This document shows positions 51,382 through 59,079 of a stretch of DNA of 64,000 nucleotides, in pieces. How positions within the stretch are numbered: position 1 is the first letter of the stretch; each line of letters opens with the position of its first letter. Under the pieces are notes generated by a model. That model searched no databases, was not told the DNA's origin, and was given only the letters and a program-made list of their open reading frames with translations. The DNA comes from Planctomycetota bacterium. GTDB lineage: Bacteria; Planctomycetota; Phycisphaerae; Phycisphaerales; SM1A02. The position numbers and the translations under genes are program-made. The DNA is taken from NCBI GenBank assembly GCA_003671025.1, contig QWPW01000005.1, forward strand, positions 1 to 64,000. The letters are read 5' to 3'.

Positions 51382-51777
51382 TTACTGTGCACGCATGGCA
51401 TCGCGCAACTTGGCGTAGTCAATCTCGAGTTCAATCTGATCGAGCTTCATGTCTTCGAAGTTACTGATCTGCGTGCGCAGCTTTCCGCTGGTCATCAGGC
51501 TGCGCATGTCGGTGACTTCTTGTCGCAGCGCGCGAATCTCGGAGATGAGTTCCAGCCGCTGCGCGCCGGAATCGAATGCCTGAATCGTGTTGCCCTCGGC
51601 AGCGCGTTGCTGCATGTTCAACGCGCTCGGTCCTGGCGGACCCGCATTCGCATCACGCACGAGCGCCGATGCTGTAAGCGCGAGCACCGCACCCGCTGCG
51701 ACGCTCACAAGAATGGTGTTGCACACCAGTGCGCGACGAGCACGAGCGTGACCGAGAGTGGAAGCGGCATCATTCAT
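51382..51777 (-). CDS. Membrane-anchored coiled-coil protein of unknown function
   Basis: A 131-aa protein. One hydrophobic segment (LVCNTILVSVAAGAVLALTASALV, about 17-40) anchors it, and the rest is charged, predicted helical and heptad-like (AQRLELISEIRALRQEVTDMRSL...DQIELEIDYAKLRDAM). I do not recognise a family. The ATG at 51777 has GGGAA about 9 nt upstream. It lies 15 bp from the GspH-like gene inside the pilus cluster, which suggests an accessory assembly or scaffold role. A frame extension to 51888 exists but has no support. Confidence 0.65.
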   Translation of the reverse strand: MNDAASTLGHARARRALVCNTILVSVAAGAVLALTASALVRDANAGPPGPSALNMQQRAAEGNTIQAFDSGAQRLELISEIRALRQEVTDMRSLMTSGKLRTQISNFEDMKLDQIELEIDYAKLRDAMRAQ

Positions 51778-52030
51778 GGTGGTAGTTCCCTTGCGGCGTG
51801 ATGCGAAACTGATGAATTCGCAGTTGAGTGATTCGAGAATGACTGGAGTCGACGCGTGTCTTCGGCGCGCACAGGTCTTCGTCCCCACACGCTCGAACTG
51901 GAACCGTTGCCTAGGGCGCGATTCAATCGCACTTCTGATCGGAATCCTTGCGCGCTGTCATCGGTCGCACTGCGCGAAGCACTGGGAAACCCTTGATTTC
52001 AAGCCTCGCACGCGTAATGAATCGCGCGAT

Positions 52031-52423
52031 TCACCATGTCGGCGCATCCGCGACAACCGTGGCATCAGTGCCTTGATAGTCGAGCGTAAGTTTCGATCCG
52101 TCCCAGTTCCAGGTGAAGCCCATCGGCAGGATTGGTTCGCGCTGCAGCAGCGGCGCCCAACTTCCATCGACGGAAGTCATGGCGACAAAGAGTTCGTCGG
52201 TGCCCTCGGGGCCAGAGGCCGGCGGCACCACTCCACTGTGACGAAGTTTGTACATCTCCACTTGTCCGCGCACGGCCACGAGTTGTGAGCGTGCCATGGT
52301 GAACGCAGCATCCTGCGCACTCGACGCAATGTTGGGCACAACGATCGCCGCAAGAATGCCGAGGATCACGACGACAATGAGGATTTCGATAAGGGTGAAT
52401 CCACGACGAACGAGTTTTTTCAT
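52031..52423 (-). CDS. GspG-like pseudopilin (copy 1)
   Basis: A 130-aa type II pseudopilin. The leader MKKLVRRG is cleaved before FTLIEILIVVVILGILAAIVVPNIASSA, a classical site with Glu5. The globular part has SQLVAVRGQVEMYKLRHSGVVPP, as in GspG, the major pseudopilin. The ATG at 52423 has AGAGGA about 8 nt upstream. It is closely similar to the next gene upstream (copy 2), apparently a local duplication. A strong stem-loop separates the two. Confidence 0.92.
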   Translation of the reverse strand: MKKLVRRGFTLIEILIVVVILGILAAIVVPNIASSAQDAAFTMARSQLVAVRGQVEMYKLRHSGVVPPASGPEGTDELFVAMTSVDGSWAPLLQREPILPMGFTWNWDGSKLTLDYQGTDATVVADAPTW

Positions 52424-52494
52424 GTTGTGATTCCTCTCGGATGGGGAGCGACGGACGAATGTCAAACCCACGTGCTCAGAGATTTCTAAGAAGC

Positions 52495-52522
52495 GGGCCG
52501 CGCGAATTTCTTCGCGCGGCCC
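52495..52522 (-). terminator. Strong stem-loop between the two GspG-like genes
   Basis: GGGCCGCGCGAA (52495-52506) and TTCGCGCGGCCC (52511-52522) form a perfect 12-bp stem with a TTTC loop. On the minus strand it is followed by GCTTCTTAG, only weakly T-rich. It may partly terminate, or protect, the message of the upstream pseudopilin. Confidence 0.6.
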
Positions 52523-52546
52523 GGATGGTTCGCAGACAAACTCAGA

Positions 52547-52948
52547 TCACCAGCCCTCGATCTCCGCGAGGGTCAGACCCTCAGGAAGCGTGGCGCCAGC
52601 GAACGTGGCATAGAGCGTTTCAACGTGTGGAGTTCCAGCGTTGTCGCCCCACACAAACCCGTAACCGGTTGGCAGCGTTGGCTCCTTCTGCAGATACGCG
52701 TCTTCGCCGTTTGGAGGCGTCAGCAGATCACTGAAGTCGGCAGGCAGATTGCCGTTGTTCCGCACGCGGAACAGTTCGACTTGGCTGCGGCACGTTTGCA
52801 GCTGGCTCTTGACGCTGCTCTCGGCGGCTTCTTGCGAAGCATTCGTGAACTGTGGAATCACGATGGCGGCGAGAATGCCGAGGATGACGACGACGATCAA
52901 AATTTCAATGAGGGTAAACCCGCGACGAATGGAGCGCTTGCTAATCAT
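52547..52948 (-). CDS. GspG-like pseudopilin (copy 2, first gene of the cluster)
   Basis: A 133-aa pseudopilin. The leader MISKRSIRRG precedes FTLIEILIVVVILGILAAIVIPQFTNAS, then SSVKSQLQTCRSQVELFRVRNNGNLP and a C-terminal part with YGFVWGDNAG. The ATG at 52948 has AAGGA about 8 nt upstream and fixes the start, although the frame is open to 53251. The hydrophobic N segment is nearly identical to copy 1, while the globular halves differ. As first gene before a strong hairpin it is likely the most expressed subunit and hence the major pseudopilin. Confidence 0.92.
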   Translation of the reverse strand: MISKRSIRRGFTLIEILIVVVILGILAAIVIPQFTNASQEAAESSVKSQLQTCRSQVELFRVRNNGNLPADFSDLLTPPNGEDAYLQKEPTLPTGYGFVWGDNAGTPHVETLYATFAGATLPEGLTLAEIEGW

Positions 52949-53349
52949 GTGGTAATTCCTTCCCTCGGACATCGAACGCGAAGAGTGAGGCAAACCGATC
53001 CGAGGAGGTTGTTCGGTCGCCAGAGTTTGTGCGGACTCACGAGAGTCCTTGGAAGTTCCGTCGTGCGCTCTCGCGAGCGACGGCGCGTCGTGTTTCGCTC
53101 CAGACAAAGCGCGTGGTGCGCTCGGATGGAGAGACGTCGACACCAATGCATCGTCGTGCGCACGGCTGATCATCACGATGGCCACAGAAACTAGGCAAGA
53201 GCGCATGCTCGGCAGCCTGCGCAATGCGCACCGCCCGCATCGCCCGCGCAAAGCAAACCAAAGTAGGTGTCTGCGGACTTCAAAGTAGGCGGTTGGGACG
53301 CGCGTTCGCGGACGCTGTCAAACGCGCGGGCGTTTCTTAACGATGCGCG

Positions 53350-53730
53350 CTACAGAAAGCTCTCGGGATCGAATTGCACGGCGACGCGAAAGCCACGGAC
53401 GAGCTGAGCCTCACAGCGTTGCACCGTTCCTGCAGCTGCTCTACCTGCGCGATCGCTGAAGCCCAAACTTACGCGCGCGCCGAGGGCGATGGGAATACGC
53501 GCGTGACCAGAAATCCACCAGGGCGCGGCTTCGAGTTGATCGAGTTCGATCAAACATCCCAAGTGCGCTCCGAGACCTAAGAGTGTCGCGCAGCCTTCGA
53601 CGTTCCATCGATTGCATCCTCGACGATCGACTCGGAAGACCCGCTGCAACAATTCACGATCACGCCATGGCGCAATCCAAATGGTTGGCGAGTACTGCGG
53701 CGAATGTTGCGGGAAGGCCGTGACAGACAT
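53350..53730 (-). CDS. Small PilZ-like domain protein
   Basis: A 126-aa protein from the ATG at 53730 (MSVTAFPQHSPQYS...). RELLQRVFRVDRRGCNRW resembles the R-x3-R entry of PilZ domains. CLIELDQLEAAPWWI and the closing TVQRCEAQLVRGFRVAVQFDPE resemble later PilZ strands ('V..c....g.r.gv.F'). The D/NxSxxG motif required for c-di-GMP binding is not evident, so it may be a non-binding PilZ or another small barrel. The location beside the pilus cluster, which has an HD-GYP protein, fits. An upstream open frame to 53976 overlaps the divergent gene and is not used. Confidence 0.45.
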   Translation of the reverse strand: MSVTAFPQHSPQYSPTIWIAPWRDRELLQRVFRVDRRGCNRWNVEGCATLLGLGAHLGCLIELDQLEAAPWWISGHARIPIALGARVSLGFSDRAGRAAAGTVQRCEAQLVRGFRVAVQFDPESFL

Positions 53731-53841
53731 AGGACAAACACGCGTACGAGTGACGCGAGGAGTTCGGCACATCAAGCATCGGCGCATGAGAAACGGTGCC
53801 GCACAACGTCGTCGGACAACATCGTCGAGCGACGCGACCGC

Positions 53842-53847
53842 TATAAA
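53842..53847 (+). promoter_or_regulatory. -10 element abutting the 53854 start codon
   Basis: TATAAA plus 6 nt (gcgcgc) leads to the ATG at 53854. No Shine-Dalgarno is present. Confidence 0.5.
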
Positions 53848-53853
53848 GCGCGC

Positions 53854-54447
53854 ATGCAAGTCACCCCTATTGCGCGCCTCTGTGTCCCCGCAGGGACTGC
53901 CGCCGCCGCAGTAATTGCGCTCACCGCCAATGCGGATGCCGCAATTGAAGCGCGGCGATTTGCGCGACTCGCGCAACTCGACGACGTGCGTTTTCGCGCC
54001 GAGTTTGAGGAACTAATGGTGAACGGCGTGTACGTGATGCTCGCGCAACGCGTGTTAGTACTGCGCATTTCGCACGGAGGAGTTCGTACGCACGCGGCCA
54101 TCGTTTGCCTTCGAGGCGGCAGCGGTGTGGCCCCCGCGCGAGCAGGACTCGCTGCCACGCCATCGATCGAAGCGATCCCAGACAACGGGGACGAAGAGTG
54201 CGCCGGCGCTCAACTGCGCCGCTTGCTTGAATCAGAGACCAAGCAGCGTCCTATCTTTCATGCGATCACCGCGGAGGGAACGACCTATTCGGCATTCGAC
54301 GGGGCACACGCTGTTGCCATCCTCGAAGTGCTTGCGCAAGGGCTCGCGCAATCAACGCCGTCCTCAGCGCTTGCAGCGGTTTTTGTCGGAGAGCCCCAAC
54401 CGATTCCGACAGGCTTGTTCGTCGCGGTCGCGCCCGCCGTTGATTGA
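53854..54447 (+). CDS. Exported protein of unknown function
   Basis: A 197-aa protein. The N terminus MQVTPIARLCVPAGTAAAAVIALTANADAA reads as a weak signal or membrane anchor, followed by a helical stretch (ARFARLAQLDDVRFRAEFEELM), a strand-rich middle (GVYVMLAQRVLVLRISHGGVRTHAAIVCLRG), and a C-terminal half with AITAEGTTYSAFDGAHAVAILEVLAQGL. I do not recognise a family. The ATG at 53854 is chosen because it lies directly after a -10 element. It starts 124 bp from the divergent PilZ-like gene and 112 bp before serC. Confidence 0.6.
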   Translation: MQVTPIARLCVPAGTAAAAVIALTANADAAIEARRFARLAQLDDVRFRAEFEELMVNGVYVMLAQRVLVLRISHGGVRTHAAIVCLRGGSGVAPARAGLAATPSIEAIPDNGDEECAGAQLRRLLESETKQRPIFHAITAEGTTYSAFDGAHAVAILEVLAQGLAQSTPSSALAAVFVGEPQPIPTGLFVAVAPAVD

Positions 54448-54558
54448 GTGCGAGCTCATATGTGCGCCTAATGCTGATGGGCTGCAGATCTTCGAGTGCT
54501 ACCATCGGCGAGGGGATGCTGCACGGCATCCCCACCACTCTGACAACCACGAATTCTC

Positions 54559-55704
54559 ATGACAACGATGACCCCTGCTGCTTCCCACCTCGCGCGCACG
54601 CTGCTTCCAATGACCCCGAGCGCGGGGCGCGTGTACAACTTTTCGGCCGGCCCAGCTTGTATGCCCGAGTCAGTGTTGCAACAGATTCGCGCGGAGTTGC
54701 TCGATTGTCGCGGCAGTGGCATCGGCCTCCTTGAACTCTCGCATCGCGGCGCGATCTACGAAGCGCTCAACAACGAAGCGGAAGACGCGTGTCGTCGCGC
54801 GGCCAATGCGCCCAGCGATTACGCCGTCTTCTTCATGCCCGGCGGCGCCACGGTGCAGTTCGGTTTGCTGCCGCTCAACTTCATTCCCCTCGACGGCAGC
54901 GCGGCGTACATCGACACGTCGATTTGGTCCGCCAAAGCGGCGAGCGAAGCCGCGCGATGCCGCACCACCACCATCGCCTTCGATGGCAAAGCGTGCGGAT
55001 ACACGCGCGTTCCCCGCACTGGTGATTGCACCATTGATGCGCAATCGAAGTACCTCTTCTATTGCCAGAACAACACCGTCGAAGGCACGACATTTTGGGA
55101 GCCGCCAGAAACGAACGTGCCGCTCATCGGCGATGCGACAAGCGACATCTTTTCGCGCCCGTGGAGTGTGGAGAAGCATGCGATGATTCTCGCGGCGGGA
55201 CAAAAGAATCTCGGCGCTTCGGGCGCGAGTTTGATCATCGCGAAGAAAGACTTCATTGCCAGCGCCACCGCGAAACTGCCGCAAATCCTGCGCTTTGAAG
55301 ATCACGCCAACGCGGGCTCGCGGCTCAACACTCCACCAACATTCGCCGTGCGCGTGATGGGTTTGATGGCCGAGTGGACGCTTGCAGTCGGCGGGCCTTC
55401 GGCGCTCGCTGCACACAACGCGATCAAAGCAAACTTGCTGTGGAACACCATTGACGGCTCGGGTGGTTTCTATTCATGGGGCGCGGAGAAGTGGTGTCGC
55501 TCGCACATGAACATCTGCTTCCGTTCGCCTGACGCCGCGCGCGATGCCAAGTTTGTCACCGAGGCCGAAGCCGCGGGATTGTTTGGATTACTCGGCCACC
55601 GCGATGCCGGTGGTATGCGCGCGTCGATCTACAACGCGTTCCCCGCGCAGGGTTGCGAGATTCTCGCGCAGTTCATGGGCGAGTTCGCGCGTCGCAATGG
55701 ATAA
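54559..55704 (+). CDS. serC: Phosphoserine aminotransferase
   Basis: A 381-aa PLP-dependent class V aminotransferase that makes 3-phosphoserine in serine synthesis, and can act in the DXP-dependent vitamin B6 route with PdxJ. Motifs are YNFSAGPACMPESVLQQI at the N terminus, GIGLLELSHRG, FMPGGATVQFGLLPLN, GDATSDIFSRPWSV and the PLP lysine in AGQKNLGASG. A C-terminal HRDAGGMRASIYNAFP is also typical. The ATG at 54559 is the first Met. An alternative lies four residues later. No Shine-Dalgarno is clear. The presence of pdxJ in the window is consistent with both enzymes of that B6 route, though they are not linked. Confidence 0.95.
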   Translation: MTTMTPAASHLARTLLPMTPSAGRVYNFSAGPACMPESVLQQIRAELLDCRGSGIGLLELSHRGAIYEALNNEAEDACRRAANAPSDYAVFFMPGGATVQFGLLPLNFIPLDGSAAYIDTSIWSAKAASEAARCRTTTIAFDGKACGYTRVPRTGDCTIDAQSKYLFYCQNNTVEGTTFWEPPETNVPLIGDATSDIFSRPWSVEKHAMILAAGQKNLGASGASLIIAKKDFIASATAKLPQILRFEDHANAGSRLNTPPTFAVRVMGLMAEWTLAVGGPSALAAHNAIKANLLWNTIDGSGGFYSWGAEKWCRSHMNICFRSPDAARDAKFVTEAEAAGLFGLLGHRDAGGMRASIYNAFPAQGCEILAQFMGEFARRNG

Positions 55705-55740
55705 GTGCGCCGACGCACCTCGCACTTCGATTCATTCACA

Positions 55741-56397
55741 TCACTCGACACGCATCGTTTGATTGAGCGCTGCTCTGCCCGTGCTGAGTTGGAAGCGCTG
55801 CCGCGTGGCGCAGTAGTCGCGACCGCCTAAACGACCGATGGCCGCGAGTTGCGCTGAATCGATGTGCATACGTGGCTGCACCAACTGGTCATCGATGCGC
55901 GCGTGAATCACGCGACCCATGACCACGTTGCCTGCGCCTGCGCGACCTGCGGCGAACCGCGTCACGCTCATAGTCTCGCATTCGAAGCACACTGGACTCT
56001 CGACGACATAGGGCGCGCGGATGGTGGTGCACATCGCGCTGGTCAATCCCACGAGATCGAACTCACTCTCGCCAGGCGCGAGTTCTTCGGCGCACGCAAC
56101 GACGCGCGTGATCGTGCTCTCCACCGCGAGGCTGATGGAAAAACATCCTTGGCCACCTTCGTGCGTCGGTTTGGCATTGGCCAGCGTGTCCTTCTCGCCG
56201 CCATCACTGCGATTTGCTGGGCAGAACATCAGCACCATCGGGTCGCTCGAGGCCGCGTTGAAGAACGAAAACGGCGCGAGATTGAGTCGTCCCTGTGCGT
56301 CCATCGTTCCCACCACCGCGATAGGGCGCGGAACGATCGTTCCAATTAGTAAGTGGTAGCGCGCCGAGAGCGAGAGTGTTGCGGGATCAATCTCCAC
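55741..56397 (-). CDS. Flavin reductase-like FMN-binding protein
   Basis: A 218-aa split-barrel flavoprotein of the DIM6/NTAB (flavin reductase-like) family. YHLLIGTIVPRPIAVVGTMDAQGRLNLAPFSFFNAASSDPMVLMFCP is the conserved FMN-binding strand pattern of this family. It may reduce flavins or act as an oxidoreductase of unknown substrate. Its ATG lies 2 bp from the stop of the phosphatase gene upstream, so the two probably share a message beginning at 56894. Confidence 0.87.
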   Translation of the reverse strand: MEIDPATLSLSARYHLLIGTIVPRPIAVVGTMDAQGRLNLAPFSFFNAASSDPMVLMFCPANRSDGGEKDTLANAKPTHEGGQGCFSISLAVESTITRVVACAEELAPGESEFDLVGLTSAMCTTIRAPYVVESPVCFECETMSVTRFAAGRAGAGNVVMGRVIHARIDDQLVQPRMHIDSAQLAAIGRLGGRDYCATRQRFQLSTGRAALNQTMRVE

Positions 56398-56399
56398 GA

Positions 56400-56894
56400 T
56401 CAGCCCCGCTGCCTCTTGAGATCCGATTGCACGCGTGCGACGAGGCCGTCCATCGCCGCGTCGAGCATGCGCACCATTTCGGAAAACCCTTCATCGCCGC
56501 CGTAATAGGGATCGGGAACATCCTCGTGCGTGTGCTGCGGATCACAGTGCCGAATCAGAACCACGCGCTCTTGCGCCGCGCCGCGGGATACAACAAAGTC
56601 AACGTGATCTCGCGCCATACACACCAACAAATCCGCGCCAGAAAAATCGCTTGGCCGCAACTCGCGTGCTGCACCATGGTCGGAAAACCCTGCCGCGCGA
56701 AGTGCCTCCGCGCTGCGAACATCGACGGGCTCGCCGCCATGCCAACCTTCGGTACCTGCAGAATCGATTTCGATTTCGTCGCGCAATCCCGCGCTCGCCG
56801 CGCGCGAACGAAAAATGTTTTCCGCGGCGGGGCTGCGGCAGATATTCCCTGTGCAGATGAACACGATTCGATACGGCCTGCGCGCGCGATGCAT
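56400..56894 (-). CDS. Low-molecular-weight protein-tyrosine phosphatase
   Basis: A 164-aa enzyme. The P-loop CTGNICRS (Cys-x5-Arg, about residues 14-21) and the general-acid DPYYGG near residue 129 are both intact, so catalysis is likely. LMW-PTPs dephosphorylate tyrosine kinases of exopolysaccharide synthesis, or act as arsenate reductases. No arsenic or capsule gene is near to decide. The ATG at 56894 lies 6 nt after TACACT. It runs divergently from sthA, with promoters facing apart. Confidence 0.92.
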   Translation of the reverse strand: MHRARRPYRIVFICTGNICRSPAAENIFRSRAASAGLRDEIEIDSAGTEGWHGGEPVDVRSAEALRAAGFSDHGAARELRPSDFSGADLLVCMARDHVDFVVSRGAAQERVVLIRHCDPQHTHEDVPDPYYGGDEGFSEMVRMLDAAMDGLVARVQSDLKRQRG

Positions 56895-56900
56895 GAAACG

Positions 56901-56906
56901 AGTGTA
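56901..56906 (-). promoter_or_regulatory. -10 element abutting the phosphatase start codon
   Basis: TACACT on the minus strand plus 6 nt (cgtttc) leads to the ATG at 56894. Confidence 0.55.
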
Positions 56907-57011
56907 TCGCGAGGGTGGGCCGCGATCGCGCGGCGCAAACGTCGAGTCGCCGACCGTTACAAGGAAACTGAGATGACGACAGAGTGCACTCGGGTGAGCA
57001 TCGATGATTAG

Positions 57012-57017
57012 TACACT
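57012..57017 (+). promoter_or_regulatory. -10 element abutting the sthA start codon
   Basis: TACACT plus 8 nt (cgaaggac) leads to the ATG at 57026. The AAGGA inside the gap is too close to the ATG to act as a Shine-Dalgarno. Confidence 0.5.
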
Positions 57018-57025
57018 CGAAGGAC

Positions 57026-58447
57026 ATGTACGACTACGACCTTCTTATTCTCGGCAGCGGTCCCGCAGGTCAGCGCGCGGCGGTGCAAGCGGCAAAACTT
57101 GGCAAGCGCGTCGCCATCGTCGAGCGCCAGCGCATGGTTGGTGGCGTGTGCCTCCACACGGGCACTGTTCCTAGCAAGACCTTTCGCGAAGCGGTGCTCT
57201 CTCTGACGCACGTCCCCACTCTTGCGAGCGGCACGCCTGTCGAACGGCCGCGTCCCACGATGGAAGACTTGTTGCATCGCGTGAACCAAGTCGTGCAACG
57301 CGAGCTCGATGTGATCGCGCGGCAACTCTCGCGCAACGGGGTTGACCTGATCATGGGCTCCGCGCAATTTTCCGATCCGCACACAGTCGCGATTTTTGGA
57401 GGAGCGCTCGAACGACAAGCCACGGCCGAGTTCATCCTGGTCGCGAGCGGCAGCATTCCTGCGCCACCTCCCATCACTTCGAAAAACGGCTGCATCATCA
57501 CGAGCGATGAGATCATCACGATGGAGAAGCTCCCCAAGTCACTCGCGGTGATTGGCGGCGGCGTGATCGGAGTCGAGTACGCGTCGATGTTCGCGGAACT
57601 TGGAGTTGAAGTCGCGCTGGTGGATCGCCACCCACGACCACTCGAGTTTTGTGATGAAGAAATCATCGATGAACTCATTCATCAGATGCGTCAGAAGCGC
57701 GTGACATTTCGTCTGGGCGAAGATGTCAAGAGCATCGTCGAACAGGCCGACGGCACGGGCGTGGAAATCGAATTGCAAAGCGGCAAACGTATCGCGGTTG
57801 ATCTCGTGCTCTACTCGATCGGTCGTCTGGGCGCGACGGCTGAGATGGCACTGGACAAGGCGGGCCTCACTGCAGACAACCGCGGTCGACTCAAGGTGAA
57901 CGCGCAGTTTCAAACGGAGGTGTCGCACATCTCTGCCGCGGGTGATGTCATTGGATTTCCTGCGCTGGCCTCGACGAGTTCGGAGCAAGGCCGCCTCGCG
58001 GTGTGCGCGATGTTCGGAGTCGAAGCGAAGCCCACGCCATCAGGGTTTCCCTACGGGATCTACGCCATTCCTGAGATTTCCATGGTGGGCGCGACCGAGC
58101 AAGAGCTCACCGCTTCGAAGACTCCCTACGAAGTTGGAATGGCGCGTTACTCCGAGATCGCGCGCGGGCAGATCCTGGGCGACTCCAGTGGATTCTTCAA
58201 GATGATCTTCCATCGCGAGACGCGCGCGCTCTTAGGTGTGCATTGCATCGGCACCCAGGCAACCGAACTCATTCATATCGGGCAGGCCGTGATGTCTCTC
58301 GGGGGTGGGCTCGACTACTTCCTCGAGACCGTGTTCAACTATCCGACCCTTGCCGAGTGTTATAAAGTCGCGGCGTATCACGCAGCGAATCATCTCAACG
58401 CAGTGCGTTCGGCCGAAGAATCAGTCGCCGGCGCGCCTCCTAAGTAA
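57026..58447 (+). CDS. sthA: Soluble pyridine nucleotide transhydrogenase
   Basis: A 473-aa FAD-dependent oxidoreductase related to dihydrolipoamide dehydrogenase. The FAD motif is LLILGSGPAGQRAAVQAAKLGKRVAIVE and the NAD(P) motif is SLAVIGGGVIGVEYASMFAELG. The C-terminal dimer domain has HCIGTQATELIHIGQAV. The redox-active disulfide is lost: the usual C-x4-C reads CLHTGTVPSK, with Thr at the second Cys, as in SthA. It would therefore transfer hydride between NADPH and NAD rather than oxidise lipoamide. It is monocistronic, with a promoter directly at the ATG. Confidence 0.92.
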   Translation: MYDYDLLILGSGPAGQRAAVQAAKLGKRVAIVERQRMVGGVCLHTGTVPSKTFREAVLSLTHVPTLASGTPVERPRPTMEDLLHRVNQVVQRELDVIARQLSRNGVDLIMGSAQFSDPHTVAIFGGALERQATAEFILVASGSIPAPPPITSKNGCIITSDEIITMEKLPKSLAVIGGGVIGVEYASMFAELGVEVALVDRHPRPLEFCDEEIIDELIHQMRQKRVTFRLGEDVKSIVEQADGTGVEIELQSGKRIAVDLVLYSIGRLGATAEMALDKAGLTADNRGRLKVNAQFQTEVSHISAAGDVIGFPALASTSSEQGRLAVCAMFGVEAKPTPSGFPYGIYAIPEISMVGATEQELTASKTPYEVGMARYSEIARGQILGDSSGFFKMIFHRETRALLGVHCIGTQATELIHIGQAVMSLGGGLDYFLETVFNYPTLAECYKVAAYHAANHLNAVRSAEESVAGAPPK

Positions 58448-58620
58448 ATCGAGACGACTCGAAATGAAGTGCGTCGGAACGCCGCGCACGAATCTCAAAT
58501 TGATCGCGCGCGTCTGTGGGCTGTTGCCCTACACTCGCCATTGTCTTTTACATCTAGGCGCCAGAGTTCTCGAATACATTTCTCACTGCTCGCGCTTCAT
58601 TGCGCGACGCTCTGAGTCTT

Positions 58621-58626
58621 TAGAAT
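58621..58626 (+). promoter_or_regulatory. -10 element of the tmRNA gene
   Basis: TAGAAT is followed by 5 nt and then the first base of tmRNA at 58632, a textbook -10 to +1 distance. A second TACACTCGCC string at 58530-58539 could be an upstream promoter giving a longer precursor. Confidence 0.65.
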
Positions 58627-58631
58627 CAATA

Positions 58632-58982
58632 GGGGCCGAATAGCTTCGACCGGACGCCACTGGTCCATCGTTGCGAGCCGTGGAGCATCCAGGCCACGTT
58701 AAAAGGATGCAAAACAACAACTGCCAACACGCAGTACGCTCTCGCGGCTTAATTAAGCCGCGCGTGGAGTAGACCCAACGCCCAGTAAGGTCTGCCCGCG
58801 ATAAACGCTGGGCTGGTTCCAAAGCGATGCCTTACCGCTGCGGGACAAGAAAACAGTCAGGCTGGTCTGAGGTTGGCGCCCGCCGTCAGCGGATGCCTCG
58901 GACAAGATTGAGATGACGGAAACGCTCGTTGACGCGATGGTTCAGACGTTTCGGCACGGGGGTGCGAATCCCCCCGGCTCCA
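58632..58982 (+). ncRNA. ssrA: Transfer-messenger RNA
   Basis: A 351-nt tmRNA that rescues stalled ribosomes. The 5' GGGGCCG pairs with CGGCTCC at 58975-58981 (one G-U) as the acceptor stem, and GGGGGTGCGAATCCCCC forms the T arm. The discriminator is A58982, and CCA is not encoded. The tag reading frame ends ANTQYALAA (58723-58749) with stop TAA at 58750-58752. The resume codon is not certain: GCC 58723 would give nine residues, and codons further upstream would add KTTT. A hairpin (CGCGGCTT...AAGCCGCG) follows the stop, as in typical tmRNAs. No protein gene should be called here. Confidence 0.96.
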
Positions 58983-58992
58983 TGTTTTGAGC

Positions 58993-59025
58993 GCAGGGAT
59001 CGGGCCTTCGCCCGATCCCTGCTTT
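58993..59025 (+). terminator. Rho-independent terminator of tmRNA
   Basis: A perfect 13-bp stem (GCAGGGATCGGGC against GCCCGATCCCTGC) with a CTTC loop is followed by TTT. It starts 11 nt after the mature tmRNA end. A smaller hairpin (ATCGGGC/GCCCGAT, 59057-59075) follows. Confidence 0.85.
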
Positions 59026-59079
59026 GGCGGTAAGGGCGCGTTGTCTTCGCGCGCCAATCGGGCTATGCGCCCGATCAGC

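Noticed and set aside
53350..53976. A longer version of the PilZ-like gene starting at 53976
   Set aside because: The extra N-terminal part is arginine/cysteine-rich without pattern and overlaps the divergent gene starting at 53854.
57026..58447. Dihydrolipoamide dehydrogenase
   Set aside because: The second redox Cys of the C-x4-C motif is Thr (CLHTGTVPSK), which fits soluble transhydrogenase instead.
58477..58822. Short protein-coding frames around 58.5-58.8 kb
   Set aside because: The region is tmRNA and its promoter; acceptor stem, T arm and tag frame explain it.
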